This document shows, one piece after another, positions 11,830-23,590 of a stretch of 64,000 bases of DNA. Origin of the DNA: Sipunculus nudus (Eukaryota > Annelida > Sipuncula > Golfingiida > Sipunculidae); contig CM049317.1 in the NCBI GenBank assembly GCA_026874595.1, positions 63,816,118 to 63,880,117 of the forward strand. Direction: 5' to 3'. How positions within the stretch are numbered: position 1 is the stretch's first letter; each line of letters begins with the position of its first letter. The position numbers were made by a program, and so were the translations under genes. A model generated the notes under the pieces. The model made no database searches. It saw only the letters and a program-made list of their open reading frames with translations, and was not told where the DNA came from.

Positions 11830-12761
11830 TTTGGTGTACTCATTTATGATATAACATATATAACACATTCAAAACACAAAATATCCACACGTAATACTCA
11901 CATGTTCCGACGTGGCCCAAAACAACGGTAATGAAGTTTAAGAGCAGTGGGTTGTAGCTTGTAACCATGTGCATGGTCGAGCATGTGATGACTACGTGTA
12001 AGATTAGCAATAAATAAGTGCTGGATATCCCTTCTGTATGGCGAACTCCTCTGAACTGGATTCCCAGAATCTTCAAAGGTCATGAAAATGTGCCAACTAC
12101 AGTCGTACCTCGAATAAGAGTTAATTAACTGAGTCTGAATGCCCACCCAAGGCAACCGTCTCTACATTAAGCGGGAACATGCGTGAATTATGCATGGTTA
12201 AAAGGTTAATTCTGCTGGGTCACAGGCTCCCACAGTACAACCAAAAGCTGTCGGAATCAATGATTTAGATATGTAATCGCGACATTTCGCGTACTTCGAT
12301 TAAAAATGCACTGGCAACTTCCATTTAAAGATTCAGAAATACCAAAGCACAACAACCTATAGCTATTAAATATCTCAAACTCCTGTTTATTGTGTAAATT
12401 ATGTTTTCTGTTTTTCCATAAATAATCCTACTTTCAACGTTTTAAATAATGTATAACGAGGCTGGTAATACCCTTAACTTTTGTCTCTCCGTCCGTCATG
12501 ACGGCTTGATAACGGAAACTGCGGTAGCCGAAACTGCTTCAAACTTCAGTTATCATCGCCTGGGTAATAGTTTATGTAACAATCTTCTTTATTTAGCAAT
12601 AAAACTTGATTATATTAGCCTTATATGTTAATTACTGCCACAGATCAAATATTTTGATCCGACCATTGGAACTGATGTATTATGACTTTATCGTGACTCT
12701 ATGGCCCCTATCACTTTATCTTGGAGAGGCCTGAATGTCAATGCTCGCATTAGTCACAAAC

Positions 12762-12764
<3 letters not shown>

Positions 12765-12828
<64 letters not shown>
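12765..12828. repeat. (TA)32 microsatellite
   Basis: A pure TA dinucleotide tract of about 64 bases. Confidence 0.95.
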
Positions 12829-12829
<1 letters not shown>

Positions 12830-13261
12830 TAAGAAACCTTTGCTATGTCATTCCTGTGTCTCTTTTCATTATAGTTTACGGCAATCATCGACGATGAAAC
12901 AAAGTTATGATATATTATGAGAATATTATGCACAACATGTTGGAATAATACACAAATTCTGAAGAAATGCCCTGAGAGGCTTTGATCATTCAATTAAAGT
13001 AGGATTCTTGTTGATTCATCAAAAACTTTAATCTCCTCAGATATATCAGTAAAATACCTAGACCATGCATATGATGCCTGCTGACACAATGCATACTTAC
13101 CAAATGGTTTTCAAAATACAATAAGAATGATGATGATGATGGGAGGTCTCTGCATTACGACCGCGTCAACTTTCTAAGTCAAATGTATGGCAAAGACTAT
13201 CTTTCGATGTTGATTAGAACAATCAAACTGAGTGGATAATCAGGAGCCTCGTTTCTATGTG

Positions 13262-13263
<2 letters not shown>

Positions 13264-13305
<42 letters not shown>
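13264..13305. repeat. (AT)21 microsatellite
   Basis: A pure AT dinucleotide tract of about 42 bases. Confidence 0.95.
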
Positions 13306-13307
<2 letters not shown>

Positions 13308-14518
13308 AAACTTCAGATTTCAAATGGAACAGTTAAATTGTCTTTTTTATAGGTAAATTAATCATTTTTTTTCATAAGCTAACAAACAACTAAAACTAAC
13401 TTGGTGAATCAGGAACGCTCCTTTATATTGACGGAAAAAGATTAGTCATATTTTTGTTGACAGGCAAACACAGACGCGAGAGGGATATGAACAAAAGCAT
13501 TCATTTTTATACACCGCCTCATTTTCTATCATATTTATACTCTGAAATACATTCTGTCCCTGTGTTTTGTTCTCCATAATTTTAATTACCAATGGTGAAT
13601 AGATGGGGAGGACTAACTACTGTTTTGTCAATAAAAAAATACACTGCATTTCAGATTTTTAATAACAATTGTCATTTATTATCATATTTTTTCCCTTCCT
13701 TGTTTAATTCTCTTGCTGATTTTCAAAATTAGTGTTGGTAAATTGCACTGATTGTAGGATGAGGTCGCACTGATTGTAGGATGCGGAGAAAACTATCCCA
13801 CAAAGTCTGGCATGCGCCTTTTTTCAAATATTCCAGTCCACGTGGCTGAATGAAAGGTTGTCATAAATTACCAGGACTCACGAGATATCTATTTACATAA
13901 AATGACCTAAAACGATGACAATAATCGATACGATTATTGATAGTTTAGATAAAATGAGATACAAGAAGTGATTTTTTATGAACCGAACAGACAATGGAAA
14001 CGTTATATTTATAGTTTATCCTAATTATAGATAGCAAATAAATGTTGCGATAAAGGACTTAGGAGTCTGTGATGAAATTTTATTTTTAAAATTTTCGTGA
14101 ACCCCATAACTTTTTAAACCTTTCCTATTTTGTCCTCAAATTTGGTACACGACTCGTTTCAACCAAGTTCTTGGACTAGTTCGAAAACCAGTGATATTTA
14201 CCTTGATTTTCAATGTCAAATCTACTGAAATCTAAAATCATTGTTTTGGGATAGTTCATATTTTTAGCCCTAATGTTTTTAGATTGCCCGTAGGGGGTGG
14301 GAGACATTTATCTATTTTTGCGCTGCAAAAACAAACCCACTCTAGTTCAAATTCTATCCTTTCAAATTGGTTGCAAACGTTCTTCACACATTCATTGCGT
14401 TGAAAATTATGCTGTGGGTGTATTTTGACTACGGCTGCGGCTACGGCATAAGATGTCCTTCAAACAGTATAGCCAATCAATGAGGTTCTTGTAAAGATTC
14501 GGCAGTTTGGTTGTTGAG

Positions 14519-14600
14519 TAATTGGCGGGGTTCGAACCGAGAACCCTCCACTGGAACCCTCCACTTAACCTCTTTGCTCAGCTCTGTTCCTACCTTGAAT
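14519..14600 (-). mobile_element. Possible tRNA-derived SINE head
   Basis: On the minus strand GGTTCGAACCC is an exact match to the RNA polymerase III B box (GGTTCGANNCC). About 45 bases before it, GAGCAAAGAGGTTAAGTGG resembles an A box. No cloverleaf can be closed with confidence, so this is more likely a SINE or tRNA relic than a working tRNA gene. It abuts the relic lectin exon. Confidence 0.3.
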
Positions 14601-14612
14601 AATATAAATGAT

Positions 14613-14755
14613 ATAAGGGAGTTGCCGATACGTAATTAGTAAAGCTTTCTTTTCCAATATGGAAGACGATCCGATCAGCATTCTGCCTTGACCCAGGAGG
14701 AAAATGTTCCATCGGTAAGGCCCAGTATTTGTAAGTTCCTCTGGGCATGTAGGTT
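14613..14755 (-). pseudogene. Relic of a CTLD second-half exon, paralogous to 21642-21836
   Basis: Nucleotide text on the minus strand follows the gene B exon at 21642-21836 for about 140 bases. Translated, it reads TDGTFSSWVKAEC then a stop, and PYWKRKLY then a second stop, then RIGNS. The intact paralogue has SGKVPSWIDADC, PVCERKLY and RNGNS at the same places. Two in-frame stops and loss of the last conserved cysteine (C to W) show that it is dead. It is evidence of past duplication of the lectin gene followed by decay. Confidence 0.72.
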
Positions 14756-14799
14756 TAATATACATTGAATATTGAATCTACACTAATATCTGAGGCTGG

Positions 14800-16025
14800 A
14801 AGAATGCCTTCAACGTTTGATAATGATTTTGCTAATTAGCACCTACAAATCACATGCTAATCATTGAAACGGTCTGCTATATTCCTTTATCTGCACCTCT
14901 TTTTACCTTTAATGGCAAACCTACCACATGTTAGATCTATCATTTTTTATTCAAAATATGTTTTTATTTTTGTCATATCGACCGTCCCGTACAATCGGTC
15001 CATCCCTACAGTTTGACGCTGAATGACCATGATACATATATCATTCATGTCGAGATATGGCCAATCTGCCTTTTGAGCAGAAAAATAATTGAGGAGTAGG
15101 TTGCCTTTTCGATATACTACGAACGTTCAACGATGGTGCACGGTATGACGGAGATCACCAGCTATAAAACAAAGATCTCTTTACGACACTTGAAAGAATC
15201 TGTACCAATTTTAAACAAATTCGAAAGGTATTTTCCACGAATAGACTGAGATTTAAGGAGGAATACCTAAAGAACATCTGCAATTTATCTCAAGACATTT
15301 CACCATGTGACTTTCATTGCTATGTAATAAATCGGGGATTGCATATATAAATTGTCATTTAGTGAGAAGCTACACTGGAGGAAGAAGATGCATAAAAGAA
15401 CATCGATAAAGACACTAAAGAGATGGAATCATTGCCTGTTACAGAATGTATGAAAATTCAAAGCATAGTGCGATTAACAAAGCATTACAGTTTATTACAG
15501 GAAAGGTGACAATTTTAAGTGAAAGAAATTATCTTTAGGAATATGAGTCATGCTATGACATGTTTTGAGGAGTGTACCAGTTCACCCCCTGCAGGCAATT
15601 TTGTCACTTAACTTTCACAATTAACTCTAAAAGCCAATGAAGCACACGTTTATTAAGGCTGACAATGACAATAACAATGTTGCTTAAATTTGCCGACGTA
15701 TTGGCTATCCAAATGGTTAAATACAAATATGCAATAGTGCAGTATTGCCATATAGCCTGTCCGCCATTTAATAGTCAAATGCGAGATGCCAACGACGGAA
15801 CATATTATATTTATATTGGTTTCTATAGGCTTTACCTCATGTTTAGCCCGCGGAATGAGTGCAACTTCCTACCAGCAAATCAATAAGTGGTGTTAAGTGG
15901 TGTAGATACATATATTTCTAATCTTTCAAATAGTTTAAAAAATGTTTTGAAATGATGATCGACTGATCAGTGAGACAAAGACTTGTACTATGTGCATTAA
16001 ATATATTCCAGCAGTAAGACAAAAA

Positions 16026-16056
<31 letters not shown>

Positions 16057-17284
16057 ACTCTGAAGAAAAACAACACTGTTAATTCACAACAGACTGTTTC
16101 ACGGGATGCGACCCGATCATCAGGTGAATGTGGTTATAAATATATATATATATACACATACATACATGTATAATATTAATAATCTTAACTTGCTGGCCTT
16201 TATCTGAATTGCAAAGAAATAGATGAAACTCAAAGATAAGGAACTGTTTAGAATTCATTTTGGTATGAGAACAAACAAATTGTCGGTCACACTAGAGATT
16301 AGATTTTTCCTTACTGAATTGGCATTCTTGTTTGAGGCTTGTTTTGTCTTTTGTTCTGATCAAATATTACAAAATTTATAGACAACTTAAAAGAGCTCTG
16401 AAAATAATGGTTAAACAACAAACTATATATTTAAAATCCATCAGTATACTACATAGATATCTAACTTCTTTGAATCCAGAGCTCCTTTTAAACTTATCTT
16501 GGGATGAATCGGAATGAGAAACCCTCAGAATGGTTAGTATATATTCTGTTATGATTATCTTGGGTTTCGTTTATCAATGACAATGTACAAAAAGAGCAGA
16601 ACGTTTAGAGTGGAATCTCAGGATCAGTTGAAATAAAATTTTTGACAGTAATTCTATCCCATGAATATTTAATATTTAAAATTTAACTTATCCCCCATTA
16701 AAAATACGTTGTTAGTTTTATTCTAGCAATAGGTTCTGAAGTAGAAATTTCTTCAGCAGGCATGTATCCCACCATTAAAGCATTTTCGTGATGCCTTGAG
16801 CGAGTCTGACGGATAACAACTGTTGAATCTGTTCTAGTGGGTCAAAAGCGTTTCCCACACATTCGCTTATTATTTCGATTCCTTCGGCATGGTTGTATTT
16901 ATTCGCTCCCTGGGTATATCACAGCCTGGTAAAAGCTAACACGTACATTTACTATACAGATGACAGGCTACCCCGGAACCAAGAAGCTGTCGTTGTGAAG
17001 AAGAATGGTAGACCTGGAGTTAAGGAAACCCTTTTATCCACCTTAATCATAATGATGGATGACAGAACCCTGCCGGCCAAAGAAGATTCCTTGCTATACG
17101 ATTTCTTTGGAGGTTTTTAACAACTGTCAGTGAACAAGTTATACAGTGATACTAAACTAATTTTAGATTTTGATGGTAGTCTCTGGTTCATAACGCCTCC
17201 ACCGTCTGGAAGATATGACAGACAGGTGTGGACACATCAATGTCTCAGAGGTAAAATTCAGAAGGATCTGTCCCAAGTATGAAC
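14800..17284. other. No gene recognised
   Basis: This stretch is AT-rich with (AT)n tracts at 16029-16056 and 16138-16154. A plus-strand frame at 16893-17120 looks coding-like (YTDDRLPRNQEAVVVKKNG) but has no motif I can assign. Confidence 0.45.
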
Positions 17285-17296
17285 AACAGCAATGGG

Positions 17297-17979
17297 GGAT
17301 GTTCATATTGTTTTCTTGAATATGAAACAGTGATTCATTTGTTCTGTGAATGTTTTGTGTTCAAAAATGTATACTTTGTAATTCAGACATGGCTTGAAAC
17401 AGCGAATATATATTTGCCTTCTTTTAATGTCACAACTATATTGTTCGGGGTATTACCTGTTAAGGAAAACCTGTTGCTGAATCAACTTATCATGACCTAC
17501 AAAATGGTTATTCATTTTAAAAGAAATGATCCTGACACTAATTTATTTGCGTGTTTTCCTAATAGATTGAAACTATTGCAAAATATTGAAATAATTTATG
17601 AAATATCTCAGAATAAAGGAAAATTAAATGTATATCTCCATAAGTGGGGGGAAATATTACCACAGTTGTTAAATTAATTTATTAGACTGTATATAAATGC
17701 TATGAACGAGAAGTTTCCTGTCCTCATTCAATAAGTCACTGTTATATTACAATTTGTTATTGTTTGATAGTATATCGTATGATGGTATTTGTGAGGATAA
17801 AGTATCATTAATGTATGAAATGTTGTTAACATGTCTGTAAAGTTCTTGTTATTGTATAATGTCCTGTTTGTATTGTATAATGGTATTATGTTTGTATTTG
17901 TATTTGTTTTTGTTTGTAATTGTATGTATATATGAATAAATTAAAAAAAAATAAAATAAAAAATGTTGTGGGAAAAAAA
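17297..17979 (+). mobile_element. 5'-truncated LINE insertion with 12-bp target duplication
   Basis: The insert begins inside the C-terminal zinc-knuckle of a LINE reverse-transcriptase protein (CSYC, then HLFCEC, the zf-RVT pattern C-x2-C...H-x4-C). It continues through the protein's C-terminal tail to a TAA at 17675-17677. A 3' UTR of about 250 bases follows, with AATAAA near 17935 and A-rich tails. The 12-mer AACAGCAATGGG occurs at 17285-17296, immediately before the insert, and at 17980-17991, just after the final A-run. This is the target duplication expected of target-primed reverse transcription. Only about 127 codons of the protein remain, so the copy is dead on arrival. The open frame seems to start earlier only because host sequence upstream happens to be in frame. 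Confidence 0.85.
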
Positions 17980-18100
17980 AACAGCAATGGGATTATACAA
18001 TTACAGTATCGTAACTCCATATGTAACGGCAGACAAGCTTAAAAGCTAACGGTTATGTTTTATGTGTACATCCATATTATGCTCCAACAGGATGTTGAAT

Positions 18101-18356
18101 CTACGTCTTCACTAAGAGAGCAGAGTCACTCTTGTACAAGAAGGTCTTGCTGTCGTTGAACTTTTCATTAAAGACGCTACAGGTCACGTGCCGGGTTCTG
18201 CGTGGTAGTTCACCATGGAGCACATGACAAGACGCGTGCACGTAATAGCACATTCGAACAGACTGCCAGCCACAAATACTTCCTGTGGCTCCATCGGGTT
18301 CCACTTGTAGGGAAGCAGTTCAAAGTACCCAAGCCCGGTTTTCACTTGTAGAAGAT
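18101..18356 (-). CDS. Gene B/C, terminal exon: PAN/apple-like domain with a frameshift
   Basis: The acceptor ...TATTTCTAG (AG at 18358-18357) opens a phase-1 exon reading GYFELLPYKWNP, then SLFECAITCTRLVMC and VNYH. This pattern of C-x3-C-x5-C with a following V-N-Y is typical of PAN/apple domains. At TGA 18186-18184 the frame stops. The domain clearly continues in the neighbouring frame as CSVFNEKFNDSKTFLYK and ends at TAG 18103-18101. A single-base deletion near 18186, or a sequencing error, explains this. If real, the last third of the domain, including the next cysteine, is lost. PAN domains mediate protein or sugar binding in secreted proteins. This exon connects in phase 1 to the linker exon at 19339. 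Confidence 0.68.
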
Positions 18357-19338
18357 CTAGAAATATATTTTGCTCTTGACATGATGAATTTCCTATATAT
18401 TGATTTTGCTGAATGTTAATTCAGATTCTGAATTACGATTCTGAATGTTGATTATATAATTTCGATTGTACAGAAGTATAAATGTATTTCGCATATAACT
18501 GCAAAAAGTGACTGAATTCCAACGTGTTAGCTTAGTCACGTGAGTCACCATTGTATGGTCCCTTGAACCTGTATTAACAAATATGGAAAATGATATCCTA
18601 CATTTCAGCCTAATTAAAAAAGAAGAAAAAATGTATTGTGTACACATTATTCAGTAGTGTATTATACAAGAATAATAATAATCAAATATACAAGATGTTA
18701 ATGGCAGACAAAATATACAGATTTCGTATTAGACAAAGTGCCTGCCTGGTAGGTTCACTTGCTTCTACAAAAGGAAGTGCAGTAGATGCAACGAATCAAT
18801 ACAAATATTCCTGATTTACACCAGTTATAAATATTTCAAACATGATTGGGCGTCTTTCGATCAAATATAGAATTTATTTGTTTTGAATATTTATAAATTT
18901 CAAATTAACTGTAAAAGTGTTTAAGTTTAGATAGGTTCAATCACATAATGGGTGTACGATGCTACCTTTTACATTGGGAAACTTGGTTGTCTTCATCGAA
19001 TGGTCACTTGAGCATGTACAAATAACAAGGACATGAAGCGATGCAGTATTTCAGCAGTGAGAGCTTATGCAAAAAAAAACCTTGGAATATGGGCCAAAAA
19101 TAAGTGAATCCACATAAGGTTTTATGATTTTATGAGTTTTCCTTCTATATGAACAAACTGATTATAAAGGGCAGTTAGGGATAAAATAAATCAGCAGTTA
19201 TATAATCTTGATCAGAAACCCAAAAACTTAATAGTGGTTTATAGACATATAATTCAAGAGGTCTGTAAAGAAGACCTCAAGACTGATCAGTTTGTTTGGA
19301 ATAAATTGTTCAAAAAGTATAAATATTACAATTTCTAC

Positions 19339-19386
19339 CTGGTCCTGTGGCGTCCTCTGATGTTGCCTGGGTAAGGCATTCGGAAT
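19339..19386 (-). CDS. Gene B/C, linker exon 3 (48 nt)
   Basis: A mini-exon between ATAG (AG at 19388-19387) and CCAG|GTAGAA (GT at 19338-19337), phase 1 at both ends. It encodes about 16 residues, SECLTQATSEDATGP, with one cysteine. It is rich in small and acidic residues and probably forms a flexible spacer between CTLD and PAN domains. Symmetric phase means it could be skipped without breaking the frame. Confidence 0.5.
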
Positions 19387-19764
19387 CTATATATATGCAA
19401 ATATAATAAATGTAACATGAAAATGAATTTATAAAAAGAAATCACTATTTTAAATAGCAAAGGTATTTTTTAATTTTATGGTATATTTCGAATTAATTTC
19501 TCTTGAATATTAATGAGTCTCAACATTGAGATGGATATCAGTAGTTAAAGTGCTTACCTCTCACCTTAGTGGATTCAGATAATTCCATTTTTTTAAATGT
19601 TGATTACAGAAAACGACAGTGACCACAAAATATAAAATTTCATCGGTGTGATGACAGATTACCAGATATACATTTTTTAAGTATTACTTTTAAGACATCA
19701 GGTTGTTACAAAAAACAGGAATACATTTTGAAAGATAGATGAAGTAATAGTTAAAAGTACCTAC

Positions 19765-19806
19765 TTGTTACCATGGCAGCTTCAGATGTTTCCAGCATGA
19801 TGGGGC
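19765..19806 (-). CDS. Gene B/C, linker exon 2 (42 nt)
   Basis: The acceptor is ATGCAG (AG at 19808-19807) and the donor ACAA|GTAGGT (GT at 19764-19763), phase 1 at both ends. It encodes about 14 residues around PIMLETSEAAMVT. A competing donor two codons earlier (ATG|GTAACA) would change the phase, so the 3' border is provisional. Alternative skipping is possible because the exon is symmetric. Confidence 0.45.
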
Positions 19807-20059
19807 CTGCATGATTCGTTAATAACAATAATGCAAATAAAATAATATAAAGGTATTCAGAGTAAACACTTTCAAACAATGTTGATGTATCGATGATTTT
19901 TTAGTTTTTTTTTTTTCATCAACACATCAATATAATGTGAACGCCTTTACGCTAAATACCTACATGTTGAACATTTATGAAATTCAAAAGTGACTTAATT
20001 GAAACCAATCAAACAATTTCAATGAACGAGTCCTAACCATCTCTTAAAATATGACTCAC

Positions 20060-20140
20060 CCGACATTTTTTGAAACCCTGCTTCCTTCTTGAAACTGGCA
20101 CTGAATGTACTCGTTTCGTCAGTTGGTTCGATCTTTGCCT
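20060..20140 (-). CDS. Gene B/C, linker exon 1 (81 nt)
   Basis: The acceptor is TTTATAG (AG at 20142-20141) and the donor TCGG|GTGAGT (GT at 20059-20058), a strong site. Phase is 1 at both ends. It encodes about 27 polar residues (AKIEPTDETSTFSAS, KKEAGFQKMS) with no cysteine. It follows directly in frame from the CTLD exon at 21642 and starts a three-exon spacer leading to the PAN-like exon. Confidence 0.62.
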
Positions 20141-20204
20141 CTATAAATGTAAAAAAGCTGATTAATTGGAAAGTAATTGGAAGCTTTGTAAGGTTAATTA
20201 TTTA

Positions 20205-20206
<2 letters not shown>

Positions 20207-20242
<36 letters not shown>
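20207..20242. repeat. (TA)n microsatellite
   Basis: A pure TA tract in an intron of gene B/C. Confidence 0.9.
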
Positions 20243-20247
<5 letters not shown>

Positions 20248-21336
20248 GTTGAAAATAACCAATCAGTATCCAGGGCATTAATTTCTATTTTGCATAACCA
20301 TCTAAAATTACCAATTGCTCTCGTAACCCATAATATTTTCCCAATAAACAGGTGTTATACTTTTATTATGTGGAAAAGGTGCCATTAATATAAGTATGAT
20401 CAAATGACATCAAGTCCAACTGGTAAAAGGCTTAGCCGGGTAAAAATTGACACATAACAAGGCAGACAAGGACATCAGTAAGGTACTGTACTAATCCTAA
20501 ATAACTGTTCTTCAGACTTGTATGCTACCCATACAATAGTATATTCAGAATTATATCAGTTGATCCCAGATTTTCTTGTGAAAGAACAGAATTTCAAGAA
20601 TTCGTCATTTAACTTTGATCTTTAAAGGGCAATATTGTCAAATGAAAGCAAGAAGCTCCAGGCAGGAAGGTCAATGTTGAACACACGTCGATATTTTTAT
20701 GGGTTATTTTTATATGGGAATGAAGAAATTATGAGCTATCTTTATTATCTTAACAGACAACGACGATTCAGTGTGAAGTGTATTCGCATGCAATGCTTAA
20801 TGTGAAGAGAAATAAACAATTCCAAATATTAATCACTGCTTGAATATGTCACATGATGTGTTTTCAATCTCCATCTCCTCTTCCTGCAAAGCGTTTACTG
20901 TCAGTTAACATGTATTTGTATGATCTTGCAACATTATTTCTCAAGAATTAAAAAAAAAATCTTGCAAATATAGAATGGTATAAGAAAACATCTTCATAAA
21001 AGATACATTTGATACATCATCACTTTTTTCTCTCTGCTTTGCCTCCATCGAACCGTTTCCGTAGATTCAAGGACCGGTTGTTCATTTTTCATAAATGGGG
21101 CTATATATAGGACAACGTGTAAAATTACTCCTATCTAGAAGAAACAAACACACACACACACATATATATAGACAGACTACATTTATCCGCCGATTTTGGG
21201 ATCGAGAAAAGATAGACGATGGCGAGGGTGGCGGATCATCGATCATCGATAAGTATAAAGAAGGGAAATCGGGACTGTGAATGCTGGCGAAAGGTCAGTT
21301 TGACGGATAAACGGGCGGCAAATAAACGAGAGCGAA

Positions 21337-21339
<3 letters not shown>

Positions 21340-21399
<60 letters not shown>
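21340..21399. repeat. (TA)n microsatellite
   Basis: A TA tract of about 59 bases in the intron of gene B/C. A shorter (CA)n(TA)n tract lies at 21149-21170. Confidence 0.9.
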
Positions 21400-21401
<2 letters not shown>

Positions 21402-21641
21402 AGTGTGTATGCATATTAAATCCACCAATAATGTTTATTTTTTAATAAATCTTTTGCATGTTATGTGTTATATACACGCTTCTATGTCATAAAAGTCGTT
21501 AAGACAACAGAACGAATTTCTAAGGCTCCATCGAAAATTCTTCCGCATTCTGCTATTTTTGTCCTCCTTTGTATGTTCAAAGGCCTGAACTTTTACATCC
21601 CACCCTTCCGTTTTATAATATAAACGATATGGGGGAGTTAC

Positions 21642-21836
21642 CATTCCGTATTTGATAAAGCTTTCTTTCACAGACAGGGTGACGATACGATCTGCAATCG
21701 GCGTCAATCCAAGAGGGAACTTTTCCGCTGATTAAGCTCAGACAGTCTCTCATGGAACCAAGCGATCCAGCCGATGGTTTTCCAACGGCCCATCTCATCC
21801 AGGTAATTTTACTTCCATCGGACCATTCCAAAAAAA
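21642..21836 (-). CDS. Gene B/C, exon for the second half of a C-type lectin-like domain
   Basis: The acceptor ...CTTTAGAG (AG at 21838-21837) and donor AATG|GTAACT (GT at 21641-21640) give a 195-base exon, phase 1 at both ends. It encodes EWSDGSKITWMRW, VGKPS, RDCLSL, SWIDADC and HPVCERK, the CTLD C-terminal half with its W residues and closing cysteines. The long-loop motif is KPS rather than EPN/QPD, and WID replaces WND. Calcium-dependent sugar binding is therefore unlikely, as in many diverged CTLDs. An alternative acceptor two bases upstream would give phase 0 and break the chain, so the later one was chosen. Confidence 0.8.
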
Positions 21837-21993
21837 CTCTCTAAAGTCAGATGTCAGAACACTATTCCAATAAGATATGTCATACATGCATAAAAATAAA
21901 TTTGTTAGGATTATCCTTGTTCAATATCTACTGTAAAGCCATTTTCAGGATATATAGGCGAACATGTGTTTTACAAAAATCATTTTAAAGATA

Positions 21994-23026
21994 CAGTAGA
22001 ACGTCGTATATCCGAACACCATTTATCTGAAAAATCGTTCATCCGAAATAAAAAACGGAGAATCAAAATTTTGACCATTTATCCGAAATCTGAACTATGA
22101 CTAAACATCCCGCAAAATGGTATGAAAGATTGTCTTTTTCAAAACAAAAGTTGCCATCAGCAGTGCTACATATTGCCGACTGATTAGTGCACCCGAGCGT
22201 AGGCAGGAGGAGTGAAGACACCGCCACGCCGGCCTGGGTTGTCCTCGCAGAATGCCCAGGCGGGGAAACAAAACATTAAACCAGATCATAACTAAGTAGC
22301 CGACCGCAGGTTGTAGGTGTGATAAACTCAGCCTCGCCGATCCATGTAGTCCTCGGCTTATCTTTGATCAGGGTGGCTTTAAAGGATAACTTTGATCTTC
22401 GTTCCAGTAGTCGCCAAGGCCTTAAGTACAGCGGTGAGCATAAGTTGAGTTTACTGATCTCGCCAGGGTATTCAACGTCGAAAGATCAGCGACATTTACG
22501 TTTTGTTTGATTACTTTGAAATTTACTTTGAAAACTCTGCACATAAACTGGTTAACTTGGTGTATTCAACCGATCCTCTCGCTTGTCATTTCAATAAAAT
22601 ACAGTACAAATATAAAGGTTCAAGTAGTTAACTTATCTGCCGAGAGATGGGAGCACTTTCGAGGTCAAGGCAGGTCATTCCAGTTCTCATGGCAGCCACG
22701 CGTGACATGATGTCAGTAATATACCGATTGTTTCCAGAGCAGGGCTGTTCACCAATAATTATATTATTATATAATAAAGAGTTCTATATGATAAATTTAT
22801 TAAATCGATCGAAAATGTTATAATATATGGTCACACGTATATCAGTGGGGCTAGCTTAATCAATTTGAGTTGGTCAGTAGTCTATCTGGTAATGTCCCGC
22901 ACTCGGCAGTAGGCCTAACCACGGTGATTCCCAGAGAAATTTCATGCGAAATCGTTCATCCGAACGATCGTTCATCCGAACAAAAAGCTTGTCCCCCGAG
23001 TCTTTCAGATAAACGACGCTCTACTG
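21994..23026. mobile_element. pogo/Tigger-like non-autonomous Tc1/mariner element
   Basis: The ends are inverse copies: CAGTAGAACGTCGTATATC at the left and, reading inward from the right, CAGTAGAGCGTCGTTTATC. Each is flanked by TA (21992-21993 and 23027-23028), the Tc1/mariner target duplication. CGTTCATCCGAA is repeated in the subterminal regions (22037, 22950, 22968). The terminal text resembles pogo/Tigger ends. No transposase domain is visible in about 1.0 kb, so it is internally replaced or deleted. It sits in the large intron between two CTLD half-exons. Confidence 0.8.
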
Positions 23027-23196
23027 TATTTAATGCAGAGGACATCAGAATGCTTTTAGTGCCTGTATTCCATGCATTCGGACAAGCATACGACAAATCT
23101 AAGAGCATACGCTTTGTGCTAAGCGACTTGCTGTGTTCTGGTTCTCTGTGTCAGAAATGCGGGTTTTCTCTAGTAAATCATGCATACAAGATTTGG

Positions 23197-23590
23197 TATA
23201 CATAGATTCCTACGGGCCTCATATACAAAGATTCCTTCAGGCCTCACATATATAGATTCCTACAGCCAATATGCCTCATATACATAGACCCCGACAGACC
23301 GCGTATACATAGATTCCTTTAGGCATCACATACATAGATTCCGACAGGCCTCCCATACTTAGGTCCCGTCAGGCCTCGCATACATAGATTTCGACAGGCC
23401 TCATATACATAGATTCTGGAGGCCTATAGGCCTCACATACGAAGATTCCGACAGGCCATACATACATAGATCCCGACAGACCTCTCATACATAGATTCCG
23501 ATACGCCTCGCATACATAGATTCTTACTTGCCTCGAATTCATTGATCCCGACAAGCCTCGTATACATAGATTCCTACAGGATTCGCCTAT
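23197..23590. repeat. 25-bp minisatellite, about 15 degenerate copies
   Basis: The unit is close to CATACATAGATTCCGACAGG plus CCTCR, 25 bases. Copies differ by scattered substitutions and one small insertion around 23420. Because 25 is not a multiple of three, the open frame seen on the minus strand cycles through all frames of the unit and is not a real protein. Confidence 0.9.

Larger units (their letters stand above)
7690..14515. other. Intergenic or 5' intron sequence, no gene recognised
   Basis: No exon or domain is visible on either strand. From 8280 to 9235 there are four GC-rich islands containing CCGGGCCC-type palindromes and C-runs (8446-8455, 9122-9137), spaced about 220-290 bases apart, perhaps an old tandem repeat. 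A C-run plus (CA)n lies at 9643-9671, and a hairpin AGACCGGACT/AGTCTGGTCT near 10462. The remainder is AT-rich. Gene A's 5' exon may lie here unseen. Confidence 0.45.

Noticed and set aside
14519-14600. Working tRNA gene
   Set aside because: The B box is exact but no acceptor stem or anticodon arm closes; listed only as a possible SINE head.
23197-23590. Regular short repeats as a CRISPR array
   Set aside because: Units are contiguous with no unique spacers, and the genome is eukaryotic; this is a minisatellite.
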